This document shows positions 61,201 to 64,000 of a stretch of 64,000 nt of DNA, in pieces. Each line of letters begins with the position of its first letter. Position 1 is the stretch's first letter. The translations under genes were made by a program, and so were the position numbers. Location of the stretch: NCBI GenBank assembly GCA_965234325.1, contig OZ248407.1, forward strand, positions 310,001 through 374,000. Reading direction: 5' to 3'. The stretch is from Limnohabitans kasalickyi. Its GTDB lineage: Bacteria > Pseudomonadota > Gammaproteobacteria > Burkholderiales > Burkholderiaceae_C. Below the pieces are notes generated by a model. It was not told the origin of the DNA, ran no database searches, and saw nothing but the letters and a program-made list of their open reading frames with translations.

Positions 61201-64000
61201 GAGCCTGCAACAGGGTCGTAGACCGCTGCCACCGCCACGCCATCCACATACAACTTGGGCGTTGTGCCAGCTGGCACGGTGCCGATGTTGACACCGGGTG
61301 TGGTGTCGTCGGTCGTTGCCGCCGTGCTGGTGGGGGTTTGAATAGTGCCCACGTTGTCGGCATAACTGGCAGGTGCGGTCGCTGGCGTTGTCGGGGCTTG
61401 GTTGTCGATGGTCAGGGCTTGCGTGTCGCCCGCCTTGATCAAGTTACCTGCCGCTGAAACGATGGACGTCTTGATGGTGTAGTCGCCATCCAACAAGCTG
61501 TTGCTGCGGTTGTCCAGCGTGTAGTTGCCGCTGGCATCGGGTGCCACGTATTGCTCCGCGACCACCACGTTCGTGCTGTTCACAATTTGCACCAACACCT
61601 TGTCGCCTGCTGCCACATGCGCCGCGTTGAAGTTCGACACTTTGCCTTCGATCATCAACGTTCTGTCGCTGGTGATGAAGTCAGTGCTGCTCGTGCCCGT
61701 GTCGGTTGACCCATTGGGCACGTCGTGAATGGTCAAGCCAGAGAAGGTCAAATTCGCATCTGGCGTGGCCGCGGTTTCAATCACCAAAGCCTGGTTTTTC
61801 ACCACCCCCAACGACACATGGGTGGCACTGACCAACTCGGCACGCACGGTGTAGTTGCCAGCGGGCAAGGTGTTGGCGCTGTTGTTAAACGTCCAAACAC
61901 CCAAGGCGTTCGGCGTGACAAATTGGTCCACGATCACCGTGGTGCCGTTGGCGGCCAACACCGTCACATGCACTTGGTTGTTCGAGGCGGGTACATAGCC
62001 TGTCACGTTACCGGTGACCACCAAGGTTGGGTCGTTGGTGATGAAGTCGGTGCCGCTCGCGCCACTGTCGGTGGTGATGCCGGTGATGTTCACCGTGTTG
62101 CCCGCGCTGGCACTAATCACCAAAGGCTGGCTGTCGCCCACTTTGACGGTGTTGCCTGCGGCATCCACGATAGACGTTTTGATGGTGTAGTTGCCATCAG
62201 CCAAGGTGTTGGTCTTGTTGTCAAACGCGTAGTTACCGTTGGCATCTGGCGCCACAAACTGCTGCGCCACCACCACGTTACTGCTGTTCACAATTTGCAC
62301 CAACACTTTGTCGCCGGCTGTGGCACCTGTGGCGGTGAAGCCGGTGACTTTGCCTGCAAAGATCAAGGTCGCGTCTGTCGTGATGAAGTCGCTTGTGCTG
62401 GTGCCATCGTCGTTCGAACCGTTGGCAGTGTCGTTGATGCTCAGGCCGCTGAACGTGGCGGAGGTGTTGGTGTCCACACCGTTCGCATTGCCAGGGTTGA
62501 TGGTGGCGCTGGTGTCGATGACCAAAGGCTGCGTGGTGCCCGCTTTGACCACGTTTCCAGCCGCATCGACCACGGCCACTTTGACGTTGTAATTGCCATC
62601 GCCAATGATGCTGCCCGTGTTGTCAAACATGAAGTTGCCACTGCCATCTGGCGTCACATACTTCTCGGCCACCACGGTCACACCATCAGCCGCCAACACT
62701 TGCACAAGCACGCGGTCACCTGCTGCGCCACCTGCGGTGGTGAAGCCTGCAGCCGTGCCTTTGAACACCAAGGTGGCGTCGCCGGTGATGAAGTCGGTGC
62801 TGCTCGAACCGGTGTCTGCCGATTGCTTGGTCGCGTCGATGATGGAGAACGCCGAGAACGTCACACCGGTGTTGCTGTCCACGGACGAGTTGGGCTGGCC
62901 ATTCTCGTTGCCGGGGTTGCTGCCTGGGGTGGTGCCGCCGTTGTTGGTGTCAATCACCAAAGGCTGGCTGTCGCCTGGTTTGACGGTGTTGCCCGCTGCA
63001 TCGACGATGGAGGTTTTGATGGTGTATTTGCCATCGGCCAACGCGTTGCCCTTGTTGTCAAAGGTGTATTGGCCAGTGAATACATCGGGTGTCACAAAGC
63101 CTTGTGCCACCACGGTCACGCCATCGGCCGCCATGATTTGCACCAACACTTTGTCGCCAATGCCGCCACCTGCTGCGCTGTAACCCGTCACTGTGCCGGT
63201 GATCAGCAGCGTCTTGTCGCTGGTGATGAAGTCGGTGCTGCTGGCGCCCGTGTCAAAGCTATCCAAACCGTTAATGGTCAAGCCAGAGAACGTCACTGTT
63301 CCGCCCGCGTTCGGGTCCACAGGGTTGGGGTTGCCGGGGTTGCTGCCCGGGTTAGTGCCGTTGTCGTTGGTGTCAATCACCAACGCTTGCGTGTTGCCCG
63401 CCTTCACCAAGTTGCCTCCGGCATCGACGATGGCGGTTTTGAGGGTGTATTTGCCATCGGCCAAAGACATGGCCTTGTTGTCAACCGCAAAGTGGTTGTT
63501 GCTGTCTGGGGTGACAAACTTTTCCGCCACGAGGGTTGTGCCATCGGCTGCAAAAATTTGCACGCGCACTTTGTCGCCTGCGGTGCCACCGGTGCTGGTG
63601 AAGCCCGTCACGTTGCCCTCGATCACCAAGGTGTTGTCACTGGTGATGAAGTCGGTGCTGCTACTGCCTGAGTCGGTCGAACCCATGGCCGTGTCATGGA
63701 TCGTCAAGCCACTGAAGCTGACACCCGTGTTGCTGTCCACCGTGCTTGGCGCGTTGCCAGGGTTGGTGTTTCCGCTGCCGTCGATCACCAACGGTTGGGT
63801 GTCCCCGGCCTTGACCAAGTTGCCCAAACCATCCACCACCGAGGTCTTGATGGTGTACTTGCCGTCGGGCAAGCTGATCCCTTGGTTGCTGAATGTAAAC
63901 ACGCCTGAACCGTCGGGCACCACGCCACCTTCGGCCACCACCGTCACGCCGTCGGGTGCCAAGATTTGCACCCACACTTTGTCGTTGGCCGCTGCACCAA
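58215..64000 (-). CDS. Giant type I-secreted repeat adhesin (partial, 5' end beyond window)
   Basis: An open frame of more than 1,920 codons that runs off the right edge; its N terminus is unseen. In order: seven Ig-like repeats (first partial), one further Ig-like domain (near LYVDGVAVAAVYDP), a cadherin-like domain ending VTVTNVNDKP, a second cadherin-like unit ending NVIPVNDAP, and an SbsA-type Ig domain. An RTX-like segment with DILLGSDADDTITLNGGAD follows, then an internal secretion-like module (IDITG, IMVINQD), another Ig domain and a final C-terminal module (IIKLDLHAVM, HTMVINGDG). It is probably secreted by the exporter encoded at 48323-53012 and serves in attachment or biofilm formation. 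No LapD or LapG gene is in view to control its release. Confidence 0.9.
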   Translation of the reverse strand, partial: GAAANDKVWVQILAPDGVTVVAEGGVVPDGSGVFTFSNQGISLPDGKYTIKTSVVDGLGNLVKAGDTQPLVIDGSGNTNPGNAPSTVDSNTGVSFSGLTIHDTAMGSTDSGSSSTDFITSDNTLVIEGNVTGFTSTGGTAGDKVRVQIFAADGTTLVAEKFVTPDSNNHFAVDNKAMSLADGKYTLKTAIVDAGGNLVKAGNTQALVIDTNDNGTNPGSNPGNPNPVDPNAGGTVTFSGLTINGLDSFDTGASSTDFITSDKTLLITGTVTGYSAAGGGIGDKVLVQIMAADGVTVVAQGFVTPDVFTGQYTFDNKGNALADGKYTIKTSIVDAAGNTVKPGDSQPLVIDTNNGGTTPGSNPGNENGQPNSSVDSNTGVTFSAFSIIDATKQSADTGSSSTDFITGDATLVFKGTAAGFTTAGGAAGDRVLVQVLAADGVTVVAEKYVTPDGSGNFMFDNTGSIIGDGNYNVKVAVVDAAGNVVKAGTTQPLVIDTSATINPGNANGVDTNTSATFSGLSINDTANGSNDDGTSTSDFITTDATLIFAGKVTGFTATGATAGDKVLVQIVNSSNVVVAQQFVAPDANGNYAFDNKTNTLADGNYTIKTSIVDAAGNTVKVGDSQPLVISASAGNTVNITGITTDSGASGTDFITNDPTLVVTGNVTGYVPASNNQVHVTVLAANGTTVIVDQFVTPNALGVWTFNNSANTLPAGNYTVRAELVSATHVSLGVVKNQALVIETAATPDANLTFSGLTIHDVPNGSTDTGTSSTDFITSDRTLMIEGKVSNFNAAHVAAGDKVLVQIVNSTNVVVAEQYVAPDASGNYTLDNRSNSLLDGDYTIKTSIVSAAGNLIKAGDTQALTIDNQAPTTPATAPASYADNVGTIQTPTSTAATTDDTTPGVNIGTVPAGTTPKLYVDGVAVAAVYDPVAGSLTPTTPLSVAPHALTYTLTDTAGMESLPSPALNVTIVGNPVFTSGATASAVENFATTATVYDAQADADTGITYTLTGADASKFAINASTGVVTFVTSPDFEAPTDAGANNVYDITVRATNTAGAFTDKAVAVTVTNVNDKPVLSFGSNVNYFENAKPAAINFGITVADQDNTTLTSAKVSITGGYVASEDVLSFTNDGSTMGNIAATQVGGVMTLTSAGGTATQAQWQAALRAVTYSNTSDIPTAAARTISYVINDGALDSSALTSTVNVIPVNDAPVPVFSNVDSHVLTTNTVPTLAITDSSATATLNNANTTFTLTFSEAIDAATLTAADITVTNGILVSLTQVDATHWTVVAKAPTAGSGVMAVSVADGVYQSLNGVDGLGGASTQAYGVGSPDTIIVGTAGADILLGSDADDTITLNGGADKVFAGAGDDVITINDGSFSALAVVGNGMKIDGGQGINTLVYDVTSGSLDLTDATVAAKLAHISSIDITGYGDNVLTLSVDNVLALSDSKIMVINQDSTIAASSGVRLVNLLSWEGAVAGSLPISGEELANTYGQNYGFDPYSGYLELKKNGVTLYINAEITLADAPTSTTTPYAGGVTKAATIDSLFGTSFTDVETALATPQTFKGVAVTFAGSADEVTTLGKYQYLNASNVWTDVAAGLTDANAIYLDRATQIRFLAATGNSAMVKPDMQVRLVDSSVAVPANGAPTDASVNGGTSAFSGQAITLTDHVVARITDNAASVAANGGAVTYTLTFSGALDPVTTFTAADFDVVHLSNTGVVSKGTVSPPTYDAVLHQWTFTVVEPATGSGTTLVSLQDGSYTSATGTSGLGATVAQTYGTAGATDLAVNSLTLSATASGVEVDTTQVATFETLQGTNTVDMTGGGINIIKLDLHAVMQMPSALDNAATTTVNESHTMVINGDGTGTLGASDELHLVDSASWTTAATTLTAASLTSAYGNDFTFTAGHQYTQYTNGAATLFVDEQMYLKNL
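61650..64000 (-). repeat. Tandem Ig-like repeat block of the giant adhesin
   Basis: An anchor for STDFITSD recurs at about 61671, 62039, 62380, 62783, 63222 and 63642, with a further partial unit at the edge. Each unit reads roughly FSGLTI, then TDFITSD, then GDKVLVQI, DGKYTIKTSIVDAAGN and QPLVIDT. Spacing varies between about 340 and 440 bp because the linkers (NPGNPNP-type) differ in length and one unit (near 62040) is shorter. DNA identity between units is high enough to allow copy-number change by recombination. Confidence 0.88.

Noticed and set aside
61725..63671. Open frame of 648 codons on the plus strand opposite the adhesin repeats
   Set aside because: It is antisense to the repeats, Gly/Arg/His-rich, has no domain and repeats with the same period; it is a by-product of codon bias.
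53163..64000. The two adhesin genes as one gene broken by insertion of vapBC and ompA
   Set aside because: Each has its own stop and C-terminal module, and the second has a complete BapA-like N terminus and a normal start.

Overview
This 64-kb window looks like chromosome from a betaproteobacterium of the Burkholderiales, most likely Comamonadaceae (Limnohabitans/Rhodoferax-like). That placement is an inference from the GC-rich coding sequence, the split methionine synthase, GTP-dependent PEP carboxykinase, fused LivHM permease, Bug-type binding protein and indolepyruvate oxidoreductase genes. No rRNA, tRNA, CRISPR array, integrase or transposase was found. Both ends cut genes: the C-terminal half of methionine synthase on the left and a giant adhesin on the right.

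Left part (1-7.3 kb): the two halves of MetH lie about 4 kb apart on the minus strand, separated by a Kazal-like inhibitor, a tyrosine phosphatase, an orphan ABC binding protein and an amidase. The left half is preceded by a well-matched S-adenosylhomocysteine riboswitch whose 3' strand can also pair with the ribosome binding site. A recQ helicase gene runs divergently from the other half.

Pilus block (7.3-19.8 kb): a compact minus-strand R64-like type IVb pilus operon (pilU, pilS, TcpQ/PilL-like, pilN, pilO, pilP, pilQ, pilR, pilV) ends in a HerA/DUF87-family ATPase gene that overlaps pilV by 4 bp. A divergent lytic transglycosylase gene shares a 10-bp promoter-proximal motif with pilS. No relaxase, rci recombinase or conjugation genes are in view. 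The pilus-HerA coupling is the strongest candidate here for an undescribed system.

Metabolic middle (19.8-45.3 kb): pckG with a long leader hairpin; a KdpDE-like two-component system in line with kup instead of kdpFABC; a branched-chain amino-acid-type ABC importer; purT; phoD; an EamA exporter; a Bug binding protein; glutaryl-CoA dehydrogenase; a LysR regulator divergent from iorAB; and a TRAP transporter. The last group suggests uptake and oxidation of amino or aromatic acids.

Right part (45.3-64 kb): two toxin-antitoxin loci (hipBA behind a large inverted-repeat operator, and brnT with an XRE partner), then a type I secretion and adhesin locus on the minus strand. It holds a giant repeat adhesin (partial), vapBC overlapping an OmpA-family gene, a second adhesin of mosaic base composition, and tolC-, lapB- and hlyD-like exporter genes. 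The two adhesins share a C-terminal module, which appears once more inside the giant one, so the exporter probably serves both.
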